A stretch of 64,000 bases of DNA from a virus. The position numbers and the translations under genes were made by a program. Positions within the stretch are counted from its first letter, which is position 1; every line of letters begins with the position of its first letter. Positions 14,764-23,025 of this stretch are shown in pieces. Under the pieces are notes generated by a model. It did not search any database, was not told the DNA's origin, and worked only from the letters and a program-made list of their open reading frames with translations. The stretch lies in the IMG/VR virus record IMGVR_UViG_3300039310_000050, positions 1-64,000 of that record; one strand, written 5' to 3'.

Positions 14764-14904
14764 TTAAAATGTAACTGATCCTGTTATCACTGCACCTGCA
14801 AACCAATAAATACAATGTCTCCAATCCTTCACAAATCCATACACGATTGAAGCACTCAACATTTCTATAATCAAAATGGTTGGAAATAAATATTTATAAT
14901 TCAT
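14764..14904 (-). CDS. 46-aa two-helix membrane protein
   Basis: MNYKYLFPTILIIEMLSASI begins one hydrophobic helix, then a short KDWRHC polar turn, then a second helix ending in TGSVTF. Tiny proteins of this pattern (hydrophobic, DWR, hydrophobic) are common in marine T4-like phages. AAAGAG precedes the ATG. Stop is at 14764-14766, next to tRNA-Pro. Confidence 0.65.
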   Translation of the reverse strand: MNYKYLFPTILIIEMLSASIVYGFVKDWRHCIYWFAGAVITGSVTF

Positions 14905-14913
14905 CACTCTTTA

Positions 14914-14942
14914 ATATTATCACACTACAACTTCGGTGTCAA
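14914..14942 (-). promoter_or_regulatory. sigma70-type promoter for the small-protein/tRNA-Pro/tmRNA unit
   Basis: TTGACA, 17 nt, TAATAT (or 16 nt and ATAATA). It overlaps the 3' end of the SprT-like gene and points at the membrane protein, tRNA-Pro and the tmRNA. Confidence 0.6.
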
Positions 14943-15339
14943 GTATTTTCTTTCGGTGATATTCTTTATGTAATGGAATACCTTGTTCTAATAATTTTTC
15001 TTTCCATTGAAAGAATGTCTTTCCGTGGGTCATTTTCCCTTTAATTACCCATTGCCAAGCATGAATCATTTCATGTGCTAATATAACAATAAAACTTTTA
15101 AAATCTGGAAAACTACTATCTATTTGTAAATTTGCCTCTCTTATATCATCATCATTTTTCCATCCCATTGGATCACATGCGGCTAATTGTCCAGATATTT
15201 TCTGAATTTTTATATGACGAAATTTCGGAATAACACCGTTAAAACAAGATTCATTTAAAATCCCTGCCCAAGTACGAATATCTTTCAATGTTGGATTATA
15301 TTCACCTGGTTCATGTATTTTTTGTAAAATCGGAAGCAA
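14920..15339 (-). CDS. SprT-like zinc metalloprotease
   Basis: 139 residues. IVILAHEMIHAWQW carries the HExxH zinc motif, followed by a Gly-His (TH GKTFFQWKEKL) and a C-terminal HKEYH. This is the SprT-like domain design also found in Spartan, which cleaves DNA-bound proteins. The first half has GILNESCFNGVIP, typical of the family. It lacks an obvious DNA-binding tail. Confidence 0.8.
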   Translation of the reverse strand: MLPILQKIHEPGEYNPTLKDIRTWAGILNESCFNGVIPKFRHIKIQKISGQLAACDPMGWKNDDDIREANLQIDSSFPDFKSFIVILAHEMIHAWQWVIKGKMTHGKTFFQWKEKLLEQGIPLHKEYHRKKILDTEVVV

Positions 15340-15400
15340 AATAGTATTCTCCTTAAAAGAGGATCAATAACTATTTATCTATATTAGTTTATTGGTATAT

Positions 15401-15868
15401 TTACTTCATCCATTCGGCCCACATATTTATTTTTGGCCACAGAGATAATACCAATTCTTTAGTTAATAATGGAATTTCAAGATTATGTTTAAAAATTTGT
15501 CCTACTAAAACAGCTTCAGAAGGATGAATCGATTCTAAAAGCTGGATAAGTAATTCTGTTTTCTTCTTTAATGGAATCTTTTTCCAATCCAAAAAAATAT
15601 ATAACTTACGCATTTCATTATATAAATTATTTGGACTCATTCCAATTGGCCCTAAATCAGGTTTATATTCTGGAAGTTCCTTGAAAGAAAAAATAGCTTT
15701 AGGATGCCAAATATATTGAAACATCATTCTCATTGCAGGTGATTGATTTTTCCATAAAACTGTTTTTACTTCATCTTCAGTCTTACATTTCCGCACTTCA
15801 ACCAGAATTTCTGGCAATATTTTAGTCATTGTTAGTTGCTCCATAGTTTTCATTGAATTTTCATACAT
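15401..15868 (-). CDS. conserved T4-like protein (DUF6433-like)
   Basis: 155 residues, mostly helical. Its ending, IHPSEAVLVGQIFKHNLEIP followed by LLTKELVLSLWP, recalls a family of unknown function common next to replication genes in marine T4-like phages. Starts at 15868 or at the Met five residues later. Lies downstream of RNase H. Confidence 0.65.
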   Translation of the reverse strand: MYENSMKTMEQLTMTKILPEILVEVRKCKTEDEVKTVLWKNQSPAMRMMFQYIWHPKAIFSFKELPEYKPDLGPIGMSPNNLYNEMRKLYIFLDWKKIPLKKKTELLIQLLESIHPSEAVLVGQIFKHNLEIPLLTKELVLSLWPKINMWAEWMK

Positions 15869-15927
15869 TTATAAGTATATAATTTATTATCTGGATCATA
15901 ATATTTCAGTTCATTTTTCGGATATGA

Positions 15928-16827
15928 TTAAAATTCCTGAATATGATCCATCAAATTAACTAATTTGTATTTCAGGAAATAATTAAATAAATTTTTTCTA
16001 CTTTCTTTAAATGGTTGCTCCCACACTTCTATAATTTTCTTTTGAATTTCTTTAGGGATAAATTCAAAATCAATTAATTGTTGATTTCTTTTATACCCAT
16101 GAAGCATTTTAATATCACAAAAATTTTCAGGTTTAGATTCTTTTATCCAACGTTCCAAATTATCCTTGCGAATGGATTTTTGTCTTATATGTTTAACTTT
16201 GGAATCATTACTTGAACAAAAATTTGGAATATCATCATCTCCAGCTATCATTATATGTTCTCGAAGATCTTCTATTGGATTTTTACTTACCAAAAATTGT
16301 TTTTGAATTGGTGCATATTGTACTATATTTGGGTATTTTTGTAATTGTGTAAAATCTTTATCACCCGAAAGAATTAAAATTTTTTCAGCCGTATGTTCTC
16401 GTTTGGCAATTACTGCAATAATATCATCGGCTTCTGCACCATCAACTTCTATAACTCTATAAGGAAAATATTGAATTAATTCATCTTTAAGTTTATTCAA
16501 TGTTTCAAAAATTAAATGCCAATTTAAAACAGAAGTTTCTCTTTTTTCTTTTCGTAATCCTTTATAATATGGGAAAACATCTTTACGCCAATATTGTTTA
16601 CTATCACAACAAATAATTATTTTCCCATAAATTTCACCAAATTTCATTTTATATGAACGAATGGTATTTAAAACCATATGGCGAATTAAATCTTCATTTA
16701 TAACCGTTTTCGTTCCAGGAAGACCAGGAATTTCATGTTCTGGTTCTTTTTTATCATCTTTTTGGAGTTGACTGATATTAACAATTAGGTTAGAAATAAC
16801 CACCTGCGAAAAATCAATTAAAATCAT
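15928..16827 (-). CDS. rnh: RNase H / 5'-3' exonuclease
   Basis: 299 residues, T4 RNase H has 305. Acidic active-site residues are visible in MILIDFSQ, IICCDSK, VDGAEADDIIA and LSGDKDFTQLQ, the FEN/RNase H family pattern, followed by IAGDDDIPNF. It removes RNA primers during lagging-strand synthesis. A TTGACA-N17-TACAAT promoter precedes it. Confidence 0.92.
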   Translation of the reverse strand: MILIDFSQVVISNLIVNISQLQKDDKKEPEHEIPGLPGTKTVINEDLIRHMVLNTIRSYKMKFGEIYGKIIICCDSKQYWRKDVFPYYKGLRKEKRETSVLNWHLIFETLNKLKDELIQYFPYRVIEVDGAEADDIIAVIAKREHTAEKILILSGDKDFTQLQKYPNIVQYAPIQKQFLVSKNPIEDLREHIMIAGDDDIPNFCSSNDSKVKHIRQKSIRKDNLERWIKESKPENFCDIKMLHGYKRNQQLIDFEFIPKEIQKKIIEVWEQPFKESRKNLFNYFLKYKLVNLMDHIQEF

Positions 16828-16845
16828 AAATTTTACTCAATAATT

Positions 16846-16874
16846 ATTGTATCATAAAAAATTTCAAATGTCAA
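16846..16874 (-). promoter_or_regulatory. sigma70-type promoter for RNase H
   Basis: TTGACA, 17 nt, TACAAT, with an 18-nt leader to the ATG. Confidence 0.75.
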
Positions 16875-16889
16875 GCTTATATAAACACG

Positions 16890-17005
16890 AGTCTAAACAT
16901 AAAAAGCTAATAAGCGTACAGCACAATAAGCTTATATATCTACAATAGCTCTATTTCGCGTAGGCAGACGCTAGGTTGCATCAGCCGAGTTCAATTGATA
17001 ATATA
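16890..17005 (-). ncRNA. possible folded RNA between 17009 gene and RNase H promoter
   Basis: A gene-free stretch of about 135 nt. It holds a GCGT-CTGCCT-ACGC hairpin (16958-16971), the repeated/inverted elements AATAAGC and GCTTATT, and ends in AGCTTTTT on the minus strand, which may act as a terminator. No coding frame. The CTGCCT loop is reminiscent of the TGCCT loop in the primase leader hairpin; this may be chance. Confidence 0.35.
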
Positions 17006-17008
17006 TGC

Positions 17009-17257
17009 TCAATCAAATGAAATAATCGATTTTTCTTCATTAAAACGAAAATTTACATAACCACGCGTCCATCCATATTTACATTTTCCATTACATACAA
17101 ATGGCTCATGCCAATATTTCATCACTGAAGTTCCATCTATTTGAATTTTACGGAATGTGGTAAGAATACATTCAGGTTCACCACACCATAATCCATTTGG
17201 AATAGGTATAAATAATACTTCTATAATAGCTTTCAGTTGTTTAAATAATTTTAGCAT
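17009..17257 (-). CDS. hypothetical protein, 82 aa
   Basis: Contains IPNGLWCGEPECILTTFRKI and EPFVCNGKCKYGW: four Cys in two pairs may bind zinc. Its start lies inside the end of the upstream gene (17-nt overlap). No family recognised. Confidence 0.55.
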   Translation of the reverse strand: MLKLFKQLKAIIEVLFIPIPNGLWCGEPECILTTFRKIQIDGTSVMKYWHEPFVCNGKCKYGWTRGYVNFRFNEEKSIISFD

Positions 17258-17723
17258 TACTAGATCTCCTATACTTATAAATTAAAGTTTTGGAATTTAA
17301 TTCTTCATTAGAAATAATAGATGCAGGATAATATTCATACATTGGATATATTTGGTTTATACTTGTTATAGTTTTACCACTTGCATCTTTTGTAGAAACT
17401 TTTTTTGTAATTTTTAATAAGTCTTCAACCTTTTTCCGCATTTCATAATCAATTGGATAAACAATTACCCTAGGAAATTCTCTATCACAAGCGGCCTGGG
17501 ACATTAAAGAAGCAAGAATTTCAGGAGTATCTCCAGGTTGTGGTTCAATAACTTCTTTATGTTCTCGAACCAAACTTTCATAAACATCATAATTTATTTC
17601 TGGTTCTACTATAGTATTTAATTGACGATCCCAGGTAGGAGCAACTAAAGTAAGGCGGAGTAATTTATATTTTTTAGATTTATGAAATAGATTTTTCAGG
17701 AATTGTATCATTTGCATTATCAC
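17241..17723 (-). CDS. hypothetical protein, 160 aa
   Basis: Basic N-terminus, then a mixed alpha/beta pattern with PGDTPEILASLMSQAACDRE and FPRVIVYPIDYEMRKKVEDL. No motif I can assign. The start overlaps the end of the upstream gene by 44 nt; an internal Met (residue 3 or 5) would shorten the overlap slightly. Confidence 0.55.
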   Translation of the reverse strand: MIMQMIQFLKNLFHKSKKYKLLRLTLVAPTWDRQLNTIVEPEINYDVYESLVREHKEVIEPQPGDTPEILASLMSQAACDREFPRVIVYPIDYEMRKKVEDLLKITKKVSTKDASGKTITSINQIYPMYEYYPASIISNEELNSKTLIYKYRRSSNAKII

Positions 17724-17940
17724 TAGGTGTTTTATCTTCTACATTTTTATTTATATAAAGCAACCAAAAATTTTTGGCTTCTTTTTGGAGATATTCATGA
17801 TTAACTTTTTCAGGATCGATAACCAAATATAAAAATCTTGTATGTTTATCTATTAATATACCACGACCAGAAATAACTCCATTATCTTTTGCATCTTGTA
17901 TAATCTCTAAAGATTCAGCTTTTAAATTCTTCTTCATCAT
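17680..17940 (-). CDS. hypothetical protein, 86 aa
   Basis: Small alpha/beta protein (SGRGILIDKHTRFLYLVIDP) with a polar tail. Two adjacent ATGs give starts at 17940 or 17937, inside the acidic zinc-ribbon gene's 3' end. Function unknown. Confidence 0.5.
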   Translation of the reverse strand: MMKKNLKAESLEIIQDAKDNGVISGRGILIDKHTRFLYLVIDPEKVNHEYLQKEAKNFWLLYINKNVEDKTPSDNANDTIPEKSIS

Positions 17941-18118
17941 TATCCTTTGGATCTATATAATCATATCCTGGTCTTAAATCAAAATAATCATCAAAAATAT
18001 CATCATCCCAAAAATTATCCACATAATCATGATTTTCATTTGGGCAAAAACCATCTTCATCTAATCTAGATCCACACATAGAACAATAAATCAAATCATA
18101 TTCATCATCTAAATCCAT
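17915..18118 (-). CDS. very acidic zinc-ribbon-like protein, 67 aa
   Basis: CSMCGSRLDEDGFCPNENH gives a CxxC...C...H zinc-like site. The remainder is dominated by Asp, Glu and Tyr (net charge strongly negative), which can mimic DNA. Function unknown. Confidence 0.55.
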   Translation of the reverse strand: MDLDDEYDLIYCSMCGSRLDEDGFCPNENHDYVDNFWDDDIFDDYFDLRPGYDYIDPKDNDEEEFKS

Positions 18119-18122
18119 AATA

Positions 18123-18322
18123 TTACCTCATAAAAAATTTTATTACACCTTCAAACCCAAGAGTATCCATCTCCCAAGAATCATGACATTTTGGGAATTC
18201 ATAACCAAATTCAAAATATAATCGGTATTTATCATCGCATAATTTATGAACTAAAGGTTTATTAAAATTAATTGGTTGATAAACACCCCTTTATAGAATT
18301 TAACATCTCCACTTTTGGTCAT
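18123..18322 (-). pseudogene. small gene with a single-base frameshift
   Basis: An ATG overlapping the upstream stop (ATGA) begins MTKSGDVKFYKG, then the frame shifts at a run of four G (18286-18289) and continues VYQPINFNKPLVHKLCDD... to FEGVIKFFMR and a stop at 18123. One more G, or two fewer, restores one frame of about 66 residues. The downstream frame has no start of its own. It is a decayed gene, a sequence error, or an unusual recoding site. Confidence 0.6.
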
Positions 18323-18564
18323 TGATGCCTCCAATAACTAAAACTAAAATAATCTCCTAATTCTGAAAGAGCCTGATCTACTGCATGTTCAGCCCATTTA
18401 TGATATTGAACTTTTGTTGCCTTAGGAAATATTTTTTCATAATATTCCATCATATATTGAATCCAAGTACTTCTAGGTTTTTTAAATTGGCATAATTCTG
18501 AATGGCAGGTTCCAATACCTTCATCAAGAGGATATCTTAAACTATCATTATAATAAATTTTCAT
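18319..18564 (-). CDS. hypothetical protein, 81 aa
   Basis: Aromatic-rich, with YHKWAEHAVDQALSELGDYF near the end. 4-nt overlaps with both neighbours show it is translated within the 19748 operon. No family recognised. Confidence 0.55.
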   Translation of the reverse strand: MKIYYNDSLRYPLDEGIGTCHSELCQFKKPRSTWIQYMMEYYEKIFPKATKVQYHKWAEHAVDQALSELGDYFSFSYWRHQ

Positions 18565-19748
18565 TTTAATGCTCTTAACAATAATACAGTTTCATTAATT
18601 CTACTCTTTATTGGAGATTCAACTGCTCGAATTTTTTCCATTACATGTTTTAAAGCTACTTTACCAGCAGTTAAAATTTGTGGAACAATTTCTTTTGGTT
18701 TCCGAATTTTCTTTTGAATACTAATTTTTTCATCATAATTAATAATTGATTTCCGAGATACACTTAAAGTTTTACCTTCTTGAGAATAATAAACACCAAG
18801 TTTTCTTGTTTTGGTATTAAAAACCCAAAGTTGGGTAGAATCAATAATATGTTCTGGTTCAATTGAATTAAATTTTAATTCCTCATCAGATTTTTGATAA
18901 ACAAATAATTTCAATAATTGTGCCGCAGTTTTAACTTTTTTCCTTCTTGGTTTTCTTTGTTTTTTAATTGATGCCAAGAGTTCCTTATTTGGTTCACCTG
19001 TTAACCAATCACACAATTTTAACCAAGTTTCTAATGGTTGATTACTATATGCTTCTTCCAAATATTCATCTTTTTTACCTGAATTTAATGCAACCAAATT
19101 AGAAACAAAATTTGAAAAATGGTAATTAATTTGAGTTAATTGAGCCTTAGAAGCACCACGTTTTAAAATTGTATCTACCATACAAGGATCAGAAAATTTT
19201 ATCTTTCCTTTTTGCTTTAAATAATAATCGATAATATTTTCCACGATGGAGATATATTCAACAACTTTGGTATCACGGGCCCGTTTACGTTCAGGTTGAT
19301 TTTTTTCCTTTTCATCCAATTTAACTATATCTTGAATGAATTGGTTTAAACGTCCTTGATTATCAAAGGCATCATATTGTAATGGTGCACCTCTTAAAAT
19401 ACAACGAGCAACCATAGCCATTACATGAGGTTTCCCACATACAAATGATTTTTCTGGCATTTTTTCAATAACATAGACAATTTCGGGGAAAAATTTCTCA
19501 GTATATTCAATTAAATATTTTTTCTTTTTTGCTTCCGAAGAATAAACATTATACCAATTACAATGTTTTCCCAATTGGAGTTGGAATTCTAATTGAGATT
19601 CTTTTTCGGACAACAATTTACTAGGCATAATCCATTCAGGTTCTGAACCACCCATAATGGTTTTGGATAGTTTATTAGTTTTCCTAATTTTCTTTTCGGT
19701 AACATCAAGCCCTGCGAAAATTGTTCGTTCTTTTTTATGTCTTCCCAT
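18561..19748 (-). CDS. conserved T4-like protein, about 395 aa
   Basis: Starts MGRHKKERTIFAGLDVTEKK at 19748; this places the ATG exactly 6 nt after the -10 box. Central basic patch KKQRKPRRKKVK. The C-terminus IEPEHIIDSTQLWVFNTKTR...LTAGKVALKHVMEKI resembles a conserved unnamed protein of marine T4-like phages whose end pattern (AGKVAL, RINE, LLRA) I recall. No catalytic motif seen. A further upstream ATG would add six residues but lies within the promoter. Confidence 0.65.
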   Translation of the reverse strand: MGRHKKERTIFAGLDVTEKKIRKTNKLSKTIMGGSEPEWIMPSKLLSEKESQLEFQLQLGKHCNWYNVYSSEAKKKKYLIEYTEKFFPEIVYVIEKMPEKSFVCGKPHVMAMVARCILRGAPLQYDAFDNQGRLNQFIQDIVKLDEKEKNQPERKRARDTKVVEYISIVENIIDYYLKQKGKIKFSDPCMVDTILKRGASKAQLTQINYHFSNFVSNLVALNSGKKDEYLEEAYSNQPLETWLKLCDWLTGEPNKELLASIKKQRKPRRKKVKTAAQLLKLFVYQKSDEELKFNSIEPEHIIDSTQLWVFNTKTRKLGVYYSQEGKTLSVSRKSIINYDEKISIQKKIRKPKEIVPQILTAGKVALKHVMEKIRAVESPIKSRINETVLLLRALK

Positions 19749-19754
19749 GATTAT

Positions 19755-19783
19755 AGTATGACACAAATCAAAATAAATGTCAA
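19755..19783 (-). promoter_or_regulatory. sigma70-type promoter, leaderless
   Basis: TTGACA, 17 nt, CATACT; the ATG of the minus-strand gene is 6 nt from the -10 box. Confidence 0.6.
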
Positions 19784-19792
19784 GAAGAATTA

Positions 19793-19800
19793 TATAAATA
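19793..19800 (+). promoter_or_regulatory. T4-type late promoter
   Basis: An exact TATAAATA pointing right at the FmdB-like gene, divergent from the sigma70 promoter beside it. Confidence 0.65.
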
Positions 19801-19823
19801 TTTTTGAGGTAATTTTTAAAACA

Positions 19824-20177
19824 ATGCCGAATTATGAATATAAGTGCAATAAATGCGAAATGATTTTTGAAACCAATTTAAAAATAGCTGATGTTGATTA
19901 TCCTGAAACTCAAACTTGCCCAGAATGTGGTGCTGAAAAAAGTCTCCATTGGTGGTTAAGTTCTGCTCCAGCGATTGGTGATCCCATTAAATTAGGAATC
20001 ACTCGCCCACCAGATGCGTTTCTCCATGGTATTCTTGGAAGAATGCAAAATTCAGTACCAGATGGTGGAGTTGAAAAAGGACCAGATGGTCACATCAAAT
20101 TAGATTCTACTGGAAAACCTAAAAGAAAATATGTAAATTTTAATAATAAACGATATAGTCCTGGTAGATTAATTTAA
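19824..20177 (+). CDS. FmdB-like zinc-ribbon protein
   Basis: 117 residues from MPNYEYKCNKCEMIFE; CNKC and CPECG form the four-Cys ribbon of the FmdB family. The rest is Gly/Pro-rich (DGGVEKGPDGHIKLDSTG). One of the few plus-strand genes here, with its own late promoter, suggesting a late or virion-related role. A second FmdB-like gene is at 60279-60503. Upstream ATGs are ignored because the family starts at MPxYEYxC. Confidence 0.8.
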   Translation: MPNYEYKCNKCEMIFETNLKIADVDYPETQTCPECGAEKSLHWWLSSAPAIGDPIKLGITRPPDAFLHGILGRMQNSVPDGGVEKGPDGHIKLDSTGKPKRKYVNFNNKRYSPGRLI

Positions 20178-20408
20178 TCCCCAAATGATTCCAGTACCAT
20201 TACATGCATGGCATTGAGCCCACATTTCTCCGTATATCCCATGTGTCATTTTTCCATTACCATTACAAACTGGACATTTATATGGTATAATTGAGGGATA
20301 ATAATAAGTTGAAGGAAGATAAATATTATTACCATGAATAGGACAACCCATTGTTCCACCACTTCCACTACATCCTGCACAACCAACAATAGGTATTGCA
20401 TTATGCAT
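20169..20408 (-). CDS. DnaJ-type zinc-finger protein
   Basis: 79 residues with CPVCNGNGKM and CHACNGTGI, two CxxCxGxG motifs as in DnaJ cysteine-rich domains, plus CAGCSGSGG near the start. It overlaps the convergent FmdB-like gene by 9 nt. Role unknown; perhaps a small chaperone-like or nucleic-acid-binding protein. Confidence 0.65.
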   Translation of the reverse strand: MHNAIPIVGCAGCSGSGGTMGCPIHGNNIYLPSTYYYPSIIPYKCPVCNGNGKMTHGIYGEMWAQCHACNGTGIIWGLN

Positions 20409-20706
20409 ATAAAATCTCTCTTAAAGAAATACTTTTTAAATTTTCCATATAAAAATTCCGCCATCCTTTAGAACCTAAATCAAAATAATGAACTAAACCA
20501 GAATATTCTATATTTTTTTCTGTTTGATCTAATGGACTAGATATTTCAGATTTTGGAAGAAACTCTGGTGGAATTAAATCTCTTTTTAAAGTTCCTGAAG
20601 CTACTCTTACATCACCATTAAGTTTATAATAAACCAAAAAACATTCACCAAGACGGAGAATATCTAAGATTTCATTTTTATAATTTTGTTTTTCTGTTAA
20701 TGTCAT
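20401..20706 (-). CDS. SH3-barrel-like small protein
   Basis: About 101 residues from the ATG at 20706, which follows AGAGGAATTTTAAA. Contains FLVYYKLNGDVRVASGTLKR and VHYFDLGSKGWRNFYMENLK, the pattern of the 'SH3 beta-barrel fold' proteins common in marine T4-like phages. Function unknown. An earlier ATG at 20724 is possible. Confidence 0.65.
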   Translation of the reverse strand: MTLTEKQNYKNEILDILRLGECFLVYYKLNGDVRVASGTLKRDLIPPEFLPKSEISSPLDQTEKNIEYSGLVHYFDLGSKGWRNFYMENLKSISLREILYA

Positions 20707-20707
20707 T

Positions 20708-20885
20708 TTAAAATTCCTCTCCATTACCTACATTAAATACTGGAAGCCCCATAGATTTCCATAATCGTATTACTCGTGGTCTAAATAACCAAAACTTCTG
20801 GAAATTCTTGTTTCAGAAATTCTTTCATTTTTCCAAAGTTCTTGGATTCATATATGTGTTATCCAAGATCACATCATTACCATCT
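20708..20885 (-). pseudogene. relic of a polynucleotide kinase/phosphatase
   Basis: Three broken frames in order: KDGNDVILDNTYMNPRTLEK then stop; MKEFLKQEFPEVLVI then stop; and PRVIRLWKSMGLPVFNVGNG-EEF then stop. The first resembles the T4 PseT kinase segment VVISDTNLNPERRRKW, and the last its C-terminus (QVVEMWRRIGVECWQV-GDF). Most of the ~300-residue protein is absent, so an internal deletion plus small indels are needed. The relic sits right after the stop of the 20886 gene. Confidence 0.6.
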
Positions 20886-21110
20886 TTAAGGCTTTACGCT
20901 TTTGATTTTAACCATTTCTTCTAATTGTTGGCGAACAGCTTCAACAATATATCGACAAAAAAGAATTTCTTTTTCCAATTCCTTTTTTTCTGAAAGAGTA
21001 TCTAAAGTGGTTAAAATGATTTTAAGAACATCTGCACCACCACGATCATACCCTTCATTGACTTTTTCAATAATATCGTTATATGTAATTTTTTTATTAT
21101 TAACTATCAT
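20886..21110 (-). CDS. helical hypothetical protein, 74 aa
   Basis: Helical, Glu/Lys-rich (LKIILTTLDTLSEKKELEKE). No motif. Small operon with the two genes upstream. Confidence 0.5.
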   Translation of the reverse strand: MIVNNKKITYNDIIEKVNEGYDRGGADVLKIILTTLDTLSEKKELEKEILFCRYIVEAVRQQLEEMVKIKSVKP

Positions 21111-21113
21111 TTT

Positions 21114-21302
21114 CTATCCTATATTAGGTAATCTAATTGCATCATATAAAGGACACTCAGGAGGAATACCATGAATTGAAACAAAAGCTAAAGTTTCAAT
21201 TCTACACCTATGGTCATATAAATCATTTCCATAATCAAAAAATGGACAAGCACCACAATCCGAAATTTTAATTTCTCTTTTCTTTAATGGGAGTATTTTC
21301 AT
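21114..21302 (-). CDS. small Cys-rich protein, 62 aa
   Basis: DCGACPFFDY, HRCRIE and PPECPLYD give five Cys in a pattern seen in small phage zinc or Fe-S-like proteins. 4-nt overlap with the upstream gene. Function unknown. Confidence 0.55.
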   Translation of the reverse strand: MKILPLKKREIKISDCGACPFFDYGNDLYDHRCRIETLAFVSIHGIPPECPLYDAIRLPNIG

Positions 21303-21520
21303 GTTACATTTCCTTCCTCAGTATAATTAATACTAATTTTAAGAATTGATGTTGGAGGAAAATAATCTTTTAAAGAACCGTTCGCATTTTCTGTATATAC
21401 TCCATCCCATTTTAAATCATCAATACAATCTTGAAATTTATAATGATTTGGAAATTCTTTTTCAAAACAATTATATCCTTTTGGACTTAACGATTCTATT
21501 ACGTATACCCAAACTTTCAT
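21299..21520 (-). CDS. hypothetical protein, 73 aa
   Basis: Starts MKVWVYVIESLSPKGYNCFE. No recognised family. Between this gene and the exonuclease gene there are about 70 nt without a convincing frame. Confidence 0.5.
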   Translation of the reverse strand: MKVWVYVIESLSPKGYNCFEKEFPNHYKFQDCIDDLKWDGVYTENANGSLKDYFPPTSILKISINYTEEGNVT

Positions 21521-21591
21521 AATCCATTTACCTCTTTATTTCCTTCTTTTGGTGTATTTCCTAATTCATTTCTTCGCTTCTTTTCGAGTCA

Positions 21592-22257
21592 TTAAATACC
21601 AAACTTTTTATAATAATCTTCACGTATATCTTTTAATTGTTGCCACCAATTCCAAGGATATTCAATATATTCTTCCGCAAGACCAATTTCATTTGCCATT
21701 AAAATAACATTTTGTTTTATTTTATATCGAGTCCGTTCATAATATGCGGCTGCATAAAATGCAGTTTGGATAAAATAATCTGTAATCCATTCTCGCTTTT
21801 TAGATCTTTTAGATCCTTTAAAATCTATAATAGATAATTTTCCATCATATTCAGCAATTAAATCAACTCTTCCAGCAGTTCTAAATTTATCCGAATATAA
21901 TACTGTTTCTTGACAATGGATATTATCTATTTTTCGGATATAAGGCATCAAATCTTCAATGAGCATTCGGATCAATAATGGATGTCCTTTAAGACTTTTA
22001 TTTTGTACCAATTCTTCACATGCTAAATGTAAAGCGGTTCCTCTTCCTTTTCCCCAATTTGATTCAGCATCTGCAACTTTATCACCAACTCTTTCTCTCC
22101 ATTGAGTTAAAATTTCTTCTTTTAAAGGAGCCAAAATTGTAGTAATTGATGGATATATCTTTCCCTCTGGTGTTTGATATAATCTTTTACCAGTACCATC
22201 TGGAGAAATTTGTTTAGCATGTTGTGGAACAATAATATTTAAATGGTTAAATTTCAT
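21592..22257 (-). CDS. PD-(D/E)XK exonuclease
   Basis: 221 residues. GKGRGTALHLACEEL (His-containing RecB motif), then GRVDLIAEYDGKLSIIDFKG with D...D-K core, then the QTAFYAAAY helix. This is the RecB/Cas4/MGME1-like nuclease domain; T4-like phages often carry one. It may process DNA ends or degrade host DNA. Overlaps the MazG-like gene by 4 nt. Confidence 0.82.
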   Translation of the reverse strand: MKFNHLNIIVPQHAKQISPDGTGKRLYQTPEGKIYPSITTILAPLKEEILTQWRERVGDKVADAESNWGKGRGTALHLACEELVQNKSLKGHPLLIRMLIEDLMPYIRKIDNIHCQETVLYSDKFRTAGRVDLIAEYDGKLSIIDFKGSKRSKKREWITDYFIQTAFYAAAYYERTRYKIKQNVILMANEIGLAEEYIEYPWNWWQQLKDIREDYYKKFGI

Positions 22258-22682
22258 TGATTAATTTTATCTTCTGTATCATATTTAAATGGTTGGTGAT
22301 CTTTAGGGAATTTTAATTTATCTATATTTTTTGGAATATACGGACAATTTATAGTTGCCTTATTATAATCATTCAACCGTTGTTGGAGTTTATTTATAGC
22401 CGTATCTAAAGCGTCTTTAATGGAAATATCCATCATTTTACATAACACAATTATAAGAAATAAAATATCACCAAGTTCTTCACAAATATGGTCCAATGTG
22501 GCCACTTTCTCTGGAGAATATTGTCTTCCAAAGAAAGAACGGGAAGTACCATGAAATTCACCAATCTCTTTTACCAAATGAGCCACAATTTTGGACATAT
22601 TAGCTTTAGATTTTTCTTTATTCTCTGGGAACATTTCAAAATCTAGTTTAAGTATTTTCTCTATCTGTTTTTGGAGATTCAT
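22254..22682 (-). CDS. mazG: MazG-like nucleotide pyrophosphohydrolase
   Basis: 142 residues. KEIGEF and ICEELGDILFLIIVLCKM form the ExxE...EExGD metal-binding helices of the MazG/dUTPase-like all-alpha NTP pyrophosphatase fold, in the central part of the protein. Such enzymes hydrolyse nucleotides and, in marine phages, have been proposed to alter ppGpp or dNTP levels. Coupled to the exonuclease gene. Confidence 0.85.
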   Translation of the reverse strand: MNLQKQIEKILKLDFEMFPENKEKSKANMSKIVAHLVKEIGEFHGTSRSFFGRQYSPEKVATLDHICEELGDILFLIIVLCKMMDISIKDALDTAINKLQQRLNDYNKATINCPYIPKNIDKLKFPKDHQPFKYDTEDKINQ

Positions 22683-22725
22683 AATCTATAACTTTTAACT
22701 CTTTCTGAATAAATTTCTTTTTCCA

Positions 22726-23025
22726 TTAATGTCTTCTCCAAACTTCATAAGTTGATACTACTTCAGGACCAGTAAATTCATGACGTACAATCGCATAACC
22801 AGAAGAATCTTGTGAATTATAATACCAAATTTCATCATTTGGACGAATAGAACTATAAAAAGTCCAAATTTTATCTCTAATATTTTGAGGAATTCCTCGA
22901 ACAAGACTTTCCGAATCTACTCTTTTATATAAAGAAATATTTTGAGGACATTTTATATCTACCGGACTTAATTGTCTCCGTTGCGGCCCCTTCTTTTTAA
23001 CCGAAATTAATGGATTTTCCATCAT
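22726..23025 (-). CDS. hypothetical protein, about 99 aa
   Basis: Contains IWYYNSQDSSGYAIVRHEF and a final VVSTYEVWRRH, with a beta-rich look. Two adjacent ATGs. Overlaps the upstream gene by 4 nt. No family recognised. Confidence 0.5.
   Translation of the reverse strand: MMENPLISVKKKGPQRRQLSPVDIKCPQNISLYKRVDSESLVRGIPQNIRDKIWTFYSSIRPNDEIWYYNSQDSSGYAIVRHEFTGPEVVSTYEVWRRH

Noticed and set aside
16935-16990. CTGATG ... GAAA resembling a hammerhead ribozyme core
   Set aside because: The CUGANGA box is not matched (CUGAUGC) and extra bases separate it from stem II; the third helix and cleavage site are missing.
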